Shown here: positions 23,341 to 35,128 of the stretch, in pieces | How the letters are laid out: each line of letters begins with the position of its first letter | Position numbering within the stretch: the stretch's first letter is position 1 | Assembly: GCA_051453625.1 (NCBI GenBank) | Contig: JBOZIK010000001.1 | Coordinates: 269,101,379-269,165,378, forward strand | Direction of reading: 5' to 3' | Origin: Welwitschia mirabilis | Lineage: Eukaryota; Gnetophyta; Gnetopsida; Welwitschiales | Length of the DNA stretch: 64,000 bases | The notes under the pieces: model-generated | The model's input: the letters and a program-made list of their open reading frames with translations, nothing else | The model's database searches: none | Told to the model about the DNA's origin: nothing | Translations under genes and position numbers: made by a program

Positions 23341-23835
23341 TTGTTGTATACATCACTTTTAGATACCTAATTTATACTTTATGATTAATCTTTTGCAATA
23401 TAGAGGTACAAATAGATCCTTAGTATTCTACAGAATAGAATTTTGTAGAATATAGAAAAGGAATAACACCACATGATAAAAAATATAGTATAGCTTATTT
23501 TTATATCTATTTGAGGTACCCATTTTAAACTTTATGAATACTTTTTTTATTGTATAGAGGTACAAATATATCCTTAAGTTCCTCTAGAATAGAATTTAGT
23601 AAAAGATAAAGAAGGAACAACACCATATGATATACAAATTAATATAGTTTGATTTAATATCTATTTGAGATGCCCATTTTATACTTTATGATTATGTTTT
23701 TACTATATAGGGGTACAAGTAGATCCTTGAGTTCCTATAGAGCATAATTTGATGGAAGATAGAGAAGGAACAATACTACATCGTATGCAAATTACTATAG
23801 TTTGATTTTATATTTATTTGTAATTCTTGTAAGAT
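23341..23835 (+). repeat. Three tandem exon-like units
   Basis: Copies of a 143-164-bp unit are anchored by 'tacaa(a/g)ta(g/t)atcctt' at 23407, 23571 and 23714. Each has a T-rich stretch ending 'tatag' just before a 'gggtaca'/'aggtaca' segment, which looks like an intron acceptor followed by an exon. 'aga(a/t)aggaacaa(c/t)a' closes each segment. They lie directly upstream of the Transposase_24-like part, so they may be repeated copies of one of its early exons. Confidence 0.6.
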
Positions 23836-24099
23836 CATCCTAGTTATAATAACTACTTCTTTATGTATATGTGATCTTGTCATGTTGAGAATCTCTATTG
23901 CTAACATGTCATTAGAATGACAAGGTCATAAGAATGTTATTTAAAGTGAAACATAATTATTAGTACATTATTTTAGTCATATTCATGGGGTTAAGAAAGT
24001 GGCAAAGCTTTTCGTGTAGCTCATAGAAAGTTAAGTAAGTTGTAATTGTTGAATTATTATCAATTGTATATATACATTAATTTCCTATGATGTTACATT

Positions 24100-26570
24100 T
24101 CATAGTTTTAAAATGCAAGACTCTTGGCTATTCTATCGATGAAAACCTATACATGAATGATAGAAAATTAAAAATCAATATTCAAGATAATGGTTCCTCT
24201 AGGTATGTTACTTTGTTCTATTACATGTGCATATGACTCATTTTTTATATATAATTATTCTTTTAGTTGCATTATTTCATGTGTAGACCTAGAAAAGCAT
24301 ACACTATGAACCAATTTTGGTTAGGTGTTATTGCTAGGATAGCACTAGATTTATGTCCAATTAATCTTCTGAATGGAGTTACAAGTAAATAAATAGAAAA
24401 AATAAGCTACAAAAAATGGCTACAATGAGTTTATTTCATAATTAGAGTTTATTTCATAATTATATAATTTTACTTTTGTTTATCTAGTAATGGATACATT
24501 TAATATGACTATTCATGTTGACTAATCATATGATATGTTGTAGCAAACGTTTTATATTGATGATAGAACTAAGGGACCTGCACTAAAGATCATTGGTAAT
24601 AGACTAAGGTGATACAAGGGCATGTTGCAGTTAGGGTACTTAGAAGGTATGTCATAAGAGGAAAGGATGACCTCCCCTTAAAATATTCCTATAGATTAAT
24701 GGAAGATATATATACCTATTCACTTCTCTAATGAAAAGAAGGCAATAATAATATGAAATTTGTCTATTATCTAATTGCATTTTTCAAGGTACAAAATAAA
24801 TCTTTTTAGCTATGTGTGATTGTAAGATATTTCTAGGAAGAAGGTGAATAGGGAACACTAATAATATGTGCATTCTCTTGGTCATGTGGACTAGATTATT
24901 GAAAAGGATAAGTTAGTAGGAAGTTTTTTATTTATGTATAATATATATTTTTAAATTTTTAACATGTGGTATGTTATATTATGTGCTTTATCAAAATGAG
25001 TTCATTTATTTTTCTATATAGAAGAAGAAGTTGCTAAAAATTTTAAACCACGTGGAGTATTTTAAGAAGGCATTCATGTCTGAAAATGATAAATCCTCTT
25101 CCTAAAAGACATGGGAATATTTCATATGAGTCATTAACATGTTTTTTGATATGAATATACTTTATAAGTAGTTGTTGTTTCTCAAAAGTATGAGTATACG
25201 TGGTTATTTAATTGTAGAAAAATATACATTAGGATGAAGCCTCATAGCCCTTGAAGTCATATAATCAATCCTTTAGGAAGATTTCATTCCCACTACTCTT
25301 GGTCATGACCATCCTACTAGGTTGAGGTGCTTTCTTAATGCTTAAATAAAACCAAGTCACATTATAGGAAAAGCATCCTTTTCCACTTCATATATCATTT
25401 AGAAGTAATAAAAGACTAAGGCTATTATTGTCATATTTCAATCATAATGTAAAAAAAACTCCTTGACATAAGCAATATGTGTGTTATTTATTTGTGCTAT
25501 TCTTTTTTTCTTACATCCATGTTTTAACAAATAATTTCACTCTAAACCCTTTTAATAATATGTTCATGCTTGCAATAGTTTGACAATGAATTTAAATAAA
25601 TTATGGTACAATTCACGCCTGATTCTTCTAGTCTCAATGACATATCTACCTTCGTGGGTTCTTACTTTAATTCATAGTAACAACTAAATCTTTTTAATAT
25701 CTATAGTATGTTTCATGATTAATGATATGTAAGATGTTTCTTTCTTATAGGATGCATTTTGTGGTTTCCCATATTCTTTAGGCCAAGGATTAAATAATCT
25801 ATTAGGAATTTATCTTTTCATTTTGGATGCTACTCATTTTTGTAAAATGTTATGAGTAATTTTTTCCCTTGATGTTCAATATAGAATACTATACAAAAAT
25901 AGCTAGATATTCAAAAGAGGGTCTGTAATGCTTTTACAAGTAATTATAATGTGTAGGTAGGTATTATCATGTAATATTATGTCTTATATTCCAAATATCC
26001 ATTTGTTTATTATTTGCATAATTGATAAAACATGCTTATACACATCTTGATTGTGTATGACATAATCTTAAAGCATTAAAAAGAGTAGATATAACACTCA
26101 TGTAGTGAGAACTCATGTTAGCACATTCATTCCCTTAGGAGACATGATAAAATTTCCTTAATACTCTTATTTAATGTTTTCAATTACATTTTAATTACTT
26201 TACTTTTTTGACATGATTATAATTAGATAGTGTAGCATTTAAGTATGTACTCTTTCTTGGACAAATTGAAGAATGTTTACCTTCTGGAGGATGGAAATGT
26301 AGTGGGGAGTAGAGTGGTTATTAATATGAATTTCAATAGCAAGGTTTCTAGTGAGTGCATATGAGTCAAGCATGATAAAGTTCTTCTATAGGTTGTTATA
26401 GATCTTTATGCCACCCTATATAAAATGAGTGGCAATAGCTCAGAAATGCTATTCAATGAACTAGGTGATATAATTGCTTGTTCCATTATCATATTGCTTG
26501 ATAAGTATGATGGCTCCAGAAATGTTATATATGGTACATATAAATTCCCACTTGACAATGTATATTAGTA
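24100..26570 (+). pseudogene. Transposase_24-type CACTA protein, broken
   Basis: The plus strand gives, in shifting frames, KLKINIQDNGSSR (~24150), FWLGVIARIALDLCPI (~24305), YIDDRTKGPALKIIGNRL (~24555), a KKVNREH...HSLGH segment (~24840-24890) and LFNELGDIIACSIIILL (~26450). Their order and spacing resemble the second ORF of plant CACTA elements. There the late segment corresponds to the 'GD.IG..I.WP' end. Similarity is by eye and weak at the end. Bases 25090-26200 are unassigned. Confidence 0.5.
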
Positions 26571-29040
26571 TATTTTACTTTTTTATACATGATACAAATT
26601 GAGATTTGACTCTAAATCCTTTGATGAAATTACTATCATAGGTCTACAGTTATTAACTCTAGAGTTTAAATTAAGCTATAGGAATATTTCTTACATGGAA
26701 AGTAATCATGCTTTTGGTATCATGCTATTTTGATAGATATCAACTGCATACATACTAGTTGTTGTTTACATACTATGGATTTTGTGTTTATGTATTAGAA
26801 ATAGGATAGTATGAAATTATGTGTTGGAAACATAGAGTATGAATTTTAACAAGTATAAAAGACAAAAATGAAAAATGCATTAGAATATGAATTACCTTCA
26901 TCACTTACTCTTAACATAATATGCCTAACTAGGTATGCTATAAACAAAACTCTTAAAAAAGAAAATTTGAATGAACTAATAATTTTTGTACCATTTTGTT
27001 TAAGAGTATTCCTTTATTATAAAACTAAACTTTGAATTGCATATATTTTTAATTTTAAAAAATAAATTGAAATAGTATCTATGGAGTTTTTACTGAATAA
27101 AGCAAACTTTATTTGTCTGCTACATTATATCTTTGTTTTTAGCTCTCTTATGATTTTTTCTTTTTTAATAATTAAATATAGTTGATATTTATGTTACATT
27201 AAACAATACGCCTTTAATAACTAAACTTAATATATATTATTTTAAAAATAATAGATTTCATAGAAGCAAAACTTACTATATTAGTTAAACTATTAATTAG
27301 AGGATACAACTATTATTTAAGATACCATCTGTAGAGAATTGTTGTCTTTGTTCTTGCTTTATCTTCATGAGAGAATATCATTGTGAACTTGTAACTCTTG
27401 TTCACTTTTATCTAGTTATGGAGGTGTGACTTTGGATCCCATGTAGGATGATGTTTTTATGTTGAGTTAAATAATAACTTAATGTAACTCTCCCTTTCAA
27501 TCACATTATTAATTATTCTATAACTCTATTTTCAACCCTAAATGAAATCTAAATATTTAATTTCCTATAGTATTTTTGTGAATCCATCAATTGTGCTTAT
27601 TCATGTCTTCCCTAATCACATCAATTTTTTTAGTAATGCATGTGTTCCTATTACTATTAACTGAATTATGTAAAGAACCATTTATAGCCTTGCTAGAATA
27701 ATTAGAATAATAGTCTTAGCCATAACATAGTTAGACTTTCATATGTAGATATAAGAGGGTGTCTTATAATCATAATATCATGATCTCATTCTTAGCATGT
27801 TACTTGGTTTTCATGCTTAATCCAAAAGCATGGTTTTGCATCCTACTAGGCAATGACATTAACAAAAAACTGAGGAACAATGTTTATTTATTTTAAGACC
27901 TTCAATTAATAGATCTACTAACATATTTATCTATAAAGGTTCTAATTACATGAATATTTAGGTGAAGATAACTCCATGTGATAAAAAATCATTTATGTAC
28001 TATATTACGTATAGTAAAGCTTTATATGAATAGCGGTTGGCTTTTAGAGGATCACTTAATAGCAAATTTAAAATTTAGTTTTCAAGTTAAAACAATACAA
28101 TGGTTGTTCTATGATTCAGTGAAATTGTATTAATTCTTCTTCAGTTCTAGATAACATGTCCATTCCAAGATCCATTTGTAGATTAACAAAAAATGTTAGA
28201 ATGATAATTGATAACTTACTCTTTACTAAGATTAAAAGATTAACATTAAATGAGGTATTTATAAAATTAATACAAAGAGAAATTTCTTGAAATCCTTGTA
28301 CAAAATATATGAAGGCTATTCTAGGTTGTAGATAGCCTTTAATAATTTTCACACCATATCTTGAGAAGTATCATAGCCCTTCAAGTATTTCATGTAGATT
28401 TTTTTATTAAAGATTTCAAATAAAAATATAAGATTGATGTTTATTTAAAATAATTCCTAGGCCATTCATGTTATGATATTAATAAGGGACTTGAATATTT
28501 TCATTATTAAAATGGAAGTTTCTGTCTCTTTATAGTCGATATCATAAACTTGGAAGTCACCCTTGATAATAATATAAGTGGTGTACTTACTAAGGGTTTT
28601 ATAATTTTGAAGATGGACTACATAGTATCATTTTAAGCCTATAATAGAATATATCTTCTAAAAGTCATGGTACCTATTACCAAGTTTCTTTTTTGATATT
28701 CATGTTGTACTTCTTATTCATCTCCTATTTTTTATGAGACATTATGATTTTAACTAATATTCTTTTTAACAATGCCAATTTTTGGGTAATAACTTTTATA
28801 CAACTTATCATAAAACAATTTACATTATCTAGGATATTCTTATGCATTATCCCTTGATTCTATAATATTAATATTAGCATTTATATTATGATCATCAATG
28901 GTAATTCTTATCTTAGTTCTCTTCCTTTCATGTTTCCTTTATGGTTAAATTTATATAGCATCAATATCACTAACTATGGAATAGAGACAATATTATTAAC
29001 TACTACTTTCATGTTTATGAAAAATAGTTATTTGTTCAAT
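26571..29040. other. Unclassified repeat-derived DNA
   Basis: No intact ORF. At 27487-27497 'ctctccctttc' reads on the minus strand as a purine tract (gaaagggagag), which could mark the inner edge of a minus-strand copia 3' LTR lying to its left. A 78-codon minus-strand frame at 28116-28352 resembles nothing I can name. Confidence 0.35.
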
Positions 29041-29260
29041 TCCATATATTCTATATGATTTCCTATTCCTTTGGGTGAAAATGTAGTATATTATCATTTA
29101 GGCCTTTTCTACTCTCATAAAAATGTACATCATGTGATATGATAACTTTTTTGAGTTCTTAGATATAAATCTTATAGCTTTTGTTTTAACTTTATATAGC
29201 CTACTAGGATTTCACAGTGACAACATGGATGAAACAACAAAGTAAAAAAGAAGATAGTAG
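29041..29260 (-). pseudogene. Copia integrase C-terminal fragment
   Basis: The complement of 29101-29160 reads KKVIISHDVHFYESRKA. This is the motif after the copia integrase core in which the pol polyprotein has 'K.v.iSrDV.F.E'. Flanking codons are degenerate. The following 28.4-29.0 kb would be the integrase-RT linker and RT, but I could not confirm RT motifs. Confidence 0.5.
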
Positions 29261-29739
29261 GTAAGAAAAACACATAATTTTTATGAGACTCAATTATTTT
29301 CTTCCCTAATTTCTAAAATAATATATAGAATTATTTATAAAAAATAAAGACACCAACGTAAGTTGGCCTTAGTAGGTTATATTAGATGATACAATATACT
29401 TTACTCTTAATACAAACTTTTCATTTGTAGACTCACATTAGAGTTAAATACATAAAATTGAATACCCTTTCTATACTCGCATAAAGTAACTTATAACATT
29501 TTAAATTAAAAACAACTTTTATAGTTAATATGAAAACATAAATACAAAAAGGAATACAAAAATAGATGAAAACTAAAAATTTTACTTCATGGCAATGATT
29601 CTCACCTTTAAACATAATATATATCCCTAGATATTCTTTGCAATAAGACAAGCTTCTTTGGTATCACAATTTTTATCAAAGTATCTAACACATCCTTTTT
29701 GTCATGAATAATTTTTTATTATTAATTAATGTAGTATAG

Positions 29740-31051
29740 TGAATCAGATTTAAAGCTAAGTTCCCACTTAGCTATTATTCTTCCTTAGGAATAGCATGGA
29801 TTTAGGTTCAAAATTGTACTAACTGAACTTTAATGAAAGTTACAAATTTTAAAAATAGAAAAAAGAGAAAGAGATGATTTTTATATTTGGGTTGGATTTC
29901 ATCTTGAAAAATAAGGGAATCAAACTAGCTCCGAGGTATCACTGATTCATCTTATGAAATCCTTCACTTCAATGTTGTTTAATCAACTTTTTACAAAATA
30001 ATTAAAATCATTAAGTAATTTTGGTCTAAATCATGAGGCATAGTCTCATCCACCGTATGACAAATGATTAATATAATTAATACTTTAGTATTAAAATAAT
30101 AATAGAAACTAAGAACTCCTAAAGTAATCAAGATCTATAAAGTTAAAAGACCTAGATTAAGTGATTAAAAGGAATTCACATAACTAAAATAAACTTGATG
30201 ATTAAAGTAGTTACCTAAGCATTCCAATTATATTGTTACTCATCAATTGAAATCAAAGGAAAACAACTTTTACATTACAAAAAAGAACAATTTTATAGCA
30301 AAGAAAAAAATAAGTAATAAGAACTCCTCAGTAATTCTCGAAGACTACTTCACTTCCCTAAAAGCATTACCTAGAAAGCCATCATAGGTCAATGCTCTAG
30401 GTTCTATAATTCTTCAAGTTAAAGATGATATAATGGATGGTTCAAGGCCATTTTATAGTGAGAAATGGGAAAGAGGGATGGTTAAAAATCCTTGGCTTGT
30501 AGCAGTAGGTGGAAAATTACATTATTACATTAGGTAGGATGGTTTGTCTTCTCTTACATTTAGTGAAGATGCATATGACAATGTCAACACTTGGCTCCAG
30601 AGTGTACTAGCTATTAATTATGCCATGTGTCTCCACCATCATCCTAATCATCCCTACCAAATGTCACTCTATAAATCCTTGTTATCACTACCACATGTTG
30701 TCAAGAATGGAATTGGTTTATGATATAGAATAATATTAATCCTATAACTACATTTTATCCAATTTTTCATGATAATATAGAAATGTGAGTTTGACACCAA
30801 ATTGCATAAAAAGGTCAATGATGTAAATGGTCCTAGATGACAGCATTGACATTTTAGCTTTGATGCTTATGATATTAAGTAATGTTCTTCAATCAAGCTT
30901 AATCAATAAGAAAATTTCATGGAAAATAGCTAAGTTCACAATTTATATGAAAATGAATAGAAGACATGTTTTTATGATGAAATGGTTATATTAATGTCTT
31001 ATATTAAGGTTAATTACTCATTTAACCTTGATTTAATTATTAATTTTTGCA
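29740..31051 (-). repeat. 3' LTR of the nested gypsy element
   Basis: TG at 29740 to CA at 31051, about 1.3 kb. It aligns with 45483-46798, for example 'cttagctatcattattccttag' at 45516 versus the equivalent at 29768, and 'cctagat' in the block at 30830 versus 46590. The sequence just right of it (tgttaacatgctccctaacc) reads on the minus strand as a purine-rich tract before the LTR. Confidence 0.7.
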
Positions 31052-32519
31052 TGTTAACATGCTCCCTAACCAGTATTTTGCTAGTTCCTTAGTAAAAAAT
31101 CTAATAATAAAATGGTTAAACATGGAAAACTTATCAAAGTTGAATGCGCGTTAAGTGTGAAAAGGATGAAACTTTGAAAAATTTTATGAGGAATCAATGT
31201 AAATAAGGCATTGAAGTAAAAAACTTAGTGAAAATTAAGACGTCATAATCCCTAACCAAAACTAAACTTTATCCTTAAATTTTGTGTGAAAACATTTGGA
31301 TTTTGAGGAAATAAGCCTTAAAATGAATCATAAAGAGTTTATTTATTGAAAATCATGCAACTAATATAAGAACTAACTACAGTGAAAAGCTATGAAAAAA
31401 ACTATCTATAGTGAAACAATTCTAAGTGGAAGGTCAATAAATAAAAATAGTTTATGCCTTAGGAGTTGTTTCTTATGAAAAGGATGATAAATCAAAATGA
31501 AGTGAAATGAAGATGATAAATGCATCAAATGGACTTAAACCATAGGGTTATGAATAAATACGTGAACTATCCTAAGCTATCGGCCCTCTATTATTATTTT
31601 TTATTTTTAATGGATTACAATATCAACCAAGAAAAGTTTTAATTAAGTAACTTATATGAATTTAAGAAATCAGTGTAAATCCTTAGTATGAAAGTCAAAA
31701 GATAATAGTTCACATAAATCCTTTGATTTCCAACTTCATCATTCCTTTATTTTTTTGTTTCTACCTTCGCATATGTCTTGATTGTTATGCCTTTAAATCA
31801 CATTGAGCATCTATTGTTATGACATTTTTTGCCAATAGAGTTAAGCATGTTGTTATTTTTAGAAATCAATGCTACATTACTAGTGAGTGTTTATAGCCTT
31901 AATACTATTAAACATGTTATAATTAGATTGTTAGAGCTAAATTACCAATAAGTATTCATAGCCTAATGTAGTTAACTAAACCTAACTAAGTGATTAATAT
32001 TATTTGCTTTTAGAGAATAGATATATTATTTTCTTTTTATCATCTTTCCATAGTCATTTTAATGCACATTAATGGGTTATTAGCTCATTAGCCTAGTCAA
32101 GATAAATCTTGTCATCATAAAAAGCTTTTTACTCAAGAAATGCATGTTGAGATAAATCCTACCTTTTTAACCAAGTTTTATTGAAGTTAAAAATATTAAG
32201 TGAATGCGTTCGTAATCAACATACTCAAAATAATCATATTTTTCATTAAAAACTCATAATTAAACTCGATATTAATCAAGGTAAAAACACATCACTTATT
32301 ATTTATTTTTATTTAAGAGCCTTAACCTAGCTTAGTAAGCCTCAAAACCTCATGGTTTGATGGCTTGAATGCATGATTTATGGGCTTAATGAAGTGATTT
32401 TAAAGTGGATTTAATGAATGGTAAGGTTCAAAAGGGTGATAAAATGAGTAATATTGATGTGATGGAGAACTCATGAGAAAAATCGTCCTTAGGCAAAAAC
32501 TAGTTTTTAGGATGACTTC
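31052..32519 (-). other. Residual pol / 3' interior, nothing recognised
   Basis: Lies between the protease linker and the 3' LTR, where about 3 kb of RT, RNase H and integrase would be expected. No such motifs are visible, which suggests an internal deletion. Confidence 0.5.
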
Positions 32520-33100
32520 CTATAGAAGACTCAAAAGGATTATGACTATTAGGTTTGGAGTCAAAGAATTAATAATTAAAGCATAGTGAAGAATCAGAAA
32601 TGTTTGGCTCAAGAGGAGAATGTAGGTTTCATTAACCAAATTGGCCTCTTGAAGATTTCTTGATAATTTATTACATTGAAAATTTTTAGGTTTAAGGTTA
32701 GTTTGATAAATAATATTTAATTTGATCATTCTTGCAATTGATTAAGGCATTTGAAGTTGCAAGGAAAGGTCTTCCTAAGATGTTGAGTAATAAATTGTAT
32801 TTTGTTATATCCATCTCTAAAACTATGAAGCCAGTTGAGAAATAGTGGTTATTGACTTGAACTATTACATCTATAATTATTCCTAAGGATGACTTTATGG
32901 AATTATCTACTAATTACAATTGGATTTTATTGATTTTAAGGTTGTCTAAAATAAGTTACTTATAAATATCATGAGATAAAATATTAATACTAGCTCCAAA
33001 ATATAACAAGGCTTACTTAATATTTTTATCTCTAATTATAATATCTATCATGGGGCAACTTGGATATTTGTACTTAGTTGAAATATAATTTTAGATGGTT
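32520..33100 (-). pseudogene. Gypsy aspartic protease with lost catalytic Asp
   Basis: The minus strand reads ALLYFGASINILSHDIYK, then later NHYFSTGFIVLEMD and NILGRPFLATSNA, the typical order of a gypsy retropepsin. The active-site D-(L/S)-GA motif has become YFGA: the codon at 33001-33003 is now Tyr. The linker after it (IKLNIIYQTNLKP to EANLVNETY, 32729-32600) is also typical of Athila/Tat Pol. Stops are present. The protein would normally process Gag-Pol in the particle. Confidence 0.75.
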
Positions 33101-33349
33101 GCACTTTTTTCTAGGCTAAGGATTCTTTTCTTCTAACATTTATGTGTCTTTTTGTGCACATTGTTATATTATGTTTTATNNNNNNNNNNNNNNNNNNNNN
33201 NNNNNNNNNNNNNNNNNNNNNNNNNNNNNNNNNNNNNNNNNNNNNNNNNNNNNNNNNNNNNNNNNNNNNNNNNNNNNNNATGGTTGCACTTTTTTCTAGG
33301 ATAAGGATTCTTTTCTTCTAACATTTATGTGTCTTTTTATAGTGCACAT
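33101..33349. other. Copia insertion point, present in extra copies
   Basis: The junction of gypsy DNA with the copia LTR (gtgCACAT then TGTTA) is seen at 33154-33170, at 33342-33358 and again at 33985-33998, each beside a gap. The segment 33096-33179 is repeated at 33279-33370. The simplest reading is one junction sequenced in three overlapping contigs. Confidence 0.8.
33180..33279. other. Assembly gap (100 N)
   Basis: Nominal 100-base gap with near-identical flanks, so the stated size has no meaning. N occupies 33180-33279; the right flank starts 'atggttgcac'. Confidence 0.95.
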
Positions 33350-33575
33350 TGTTAGATTATGTTTTGTCAATTGATGTCAAACTAATGTTTTATGTATAGC
33401 AAATTTTGTGTATCTTGTGCAAAAGATGTTAATCATTTGTAGGTAGAAAGATGAAACCAAAACCATCAAATTCTAAGCATTAGAAACCTATCATTTCTCT
33501 TACCCTCTTGAGGGGTCAACTAGAATTTCAAGGGGTTAACTACACCTGAAGCAGGAAAAAAATGAAATGCATCTA
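33350..33575 (+). repeat. Start of the copia 5' LTR, duplicate contig end
   Basis: These 226 bases recur at 33990-34215 with only a few differences. The LTR counted from 33990, with the second artefactual overlap removed, has nearly the same length as the 3' LTR, so this piece is surplus and should be merged. Confidence 0.8.
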
Positions 33576-33984
33576 NNNNNNNNNNNNNNNNNNNNNNNNN
33601 NNNNNNNNNNNNNNNNNNNNNNNNNNNNNNNNNNNNNNNNNNNNNNNNNNNNNNNNNNNNNNNNNNNNNNNNNNNNNNNNNNNNNNNNNNNNNNNNNNNN
33701 NNNNNNNNNNNNNNNNNNNNNNNNNNNNNNNNNNNNNNNNNNNNNNNNNNNNNNNNNNNNNNNNNNNNNNNNNNNNNNNNNNNNNNNNNNNNNNNNNNNN
33801 NNNNNNNNNNNNNNNNNNNNNNNNNNNNNNNNNNNNNNNNNNNNNNNNNNNNNNNNNNNNNNNNNNNNNNNNNNNNNNNNNNNNNNNNNNNNNNNNNNNN
33901 NNNNNNNNNNNNNNNNNNNNNNNNNNNNNNNNNNNNNNNNNNNNNNNNNNNNNNNNNNNNNNNNNNNNNNNNNNNNNNNNNNNN
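33576..33984. other. Assembly gap (409 N)
   Basis: Gap inside the copia 5' LTR start. Left and right flanks overlap by about 230 bases, so it is probably an unmerged overlap. Confidence 0.95.
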
Positions 33985-34151
33985 CACATTGTTAGATTAT
34001 GTTTTATCAATTGATGTCAAACTAATGTTTTATGTATAGCAAATTTTGTGTATCTTGTGCAAAAGATGTTAATAATTTGTAGGTAGAAAGATGAAACCAA
34101 AACCATCAAATTCTAAGCATTAGAAACCTATCATTTCTTTTACCCTCTTGA

Positions 34152-34682
34152 GGGGTCAACCAGAATTTCAAGGGGTTAACTGCACCTGAAGCAGGAAAAA
34201 AATGAAATGCATCTAGAGGGGTCGACTAGATTTCTAATGGAGTTGACTAGACTTATAACCTTAAGAACTAATGTCCCTAGACTGAATGACAAAGGGTCAA
34301 CTGGACCTATGATGGGGTCGACCAGATCTATAAACCAAGGAATAGTACTCCTAAACTAATTGGCAAGGGGTCAAATGGACTTATGATGGAGTTGACTGGA
34401 CCTAAGCACTGTGCAGCTGATACTTCTAATCTAATCATCATGAGATCAACCAAATACCTGAAGGGGTTAATCAAACCTAATGATAGAAACTGAAAAAAAA
34501 TTTACCAGGTTAAGCAAGTAACTAGGTTTTATTATAGGTAAATGGACTGGGATCGACTAGACTCAAATGGGATTGATCAAATCCAAAGCCATAAGAAATT
34601 GAGGGGACTAAAATTTTCACTTAGGTGACCTGTGTAAGTCATGGTACTAGATGGGGTCAGCAAGACTTTTAAGGGGTTGACT
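34152..34682 (+). promoter_or_regulatory. Paired GGGGTYRAC motif array in U3
   Basis: About 14 copies of a GGGGT(C/T)(G/A)AC(C/T) motif occur as pairs whose starts are 20-21 bases apart, for example 34152 with 34172, and about 34653 with 34673. The intact form is the palindrome GTCGAC; most copies read GTTGAC or GTCAAC, as expected after CpG loss. It lies upstream of the LTR TATA box. Function unknown. Confidence 0.8.
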
Positions 34683-34805
34683 GGAAAAAATAGAACTAAA
34701 ATTTTCTAATCATTATGTATCCATTATGTAACCATTAGATAGACATTTTCTAGCCATTTATATCCATTGGAAGTGCATTTGTAATAAACCATAAAAGCCC
34801 TCTAA

Positions 34806-34814
34806 TATAAATAG
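34806..34814 (+). promoter_or_regulatory. LTR TATA box
   Basis: TATAAATAG, conserved at the equivalent place in the 3' LTR (41589-41597) and in the minus-strand copy (62585-62593), which supports a functional promoter in the ancestor. Confidence 0.7.
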
Positions 34815-35028
34815 TTAAGAGCTAAATGACTATAGAATCTTTTGGAACTATTTTCAATTGTGTTAATCTATTAGATCTAAGAAATGAACATTGTAATCTT
34901 GTGATATTCACTGTTGTATCTTAGCATTTGTATTTTTAACTAGGAAAGATCTTTCATCTATATCATCTCTACAATCAAGGTCAGATCTTGTGCTTCATCT
35001 ATTTTACATCTACATAAGAAGAGCTCCA

Positions 35029-35128
35029 NNNNNNNNNNNNNNNNNNNNNNNNNNNNNNNNNNNNNNNNNNNNNNNNNNNNNNNNNNNNNNNNNNNNNNNN
35101 NNNNNNNNNNNNNNNNNNNNNNNNNNNN
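35029..35128. other. Assembly gap (100 N)
   Basis: Flanks 34946-35028 and 35129-35211 are near-identical, both ending 'gaagagctcca'. Unmerged overlap. Confidence 0.95.

Larger units (their letters stand above)
19229..26570 (+). mobile_element. Degenerate CACTA (En/Spm) DNA transposon
   Basis: Two coding regions on the plus strand lie in the order usual for plant CACTA elements. First comes a Tnp2-type transposase (Transposase_21, then DUF4218 and DUF4216 segments), then a Transposase_24-type second protein. Both are broken by stops. Terminal inverted repeats and the 3-bp target duplication were not found, so the coordinates cover only the recognised coding part and the true element is larger. 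Confidence 0.75.

Noticed and set aside
16227-26110. CACTA terminal inverted repeats at 'cactacattag' (16230) and 'ctcatgtagtg' (26099)
   Set aside because: Ten of eleven bases match, but the right one lies before the end of the Transposase_24-like region and no subterminal repeats or target duplication accompany them.
28116-28352. 78-codon minus-strand gene
   Set aside because: No recognised domain, no codon-bias evidence, surrounded by decayed retroelement DNA.
29655-29675. tRNA-Met primer site 'ttggtatcacaa'
   Set aside because: Only the first eight bases fit and no LTR edge lies beside it.
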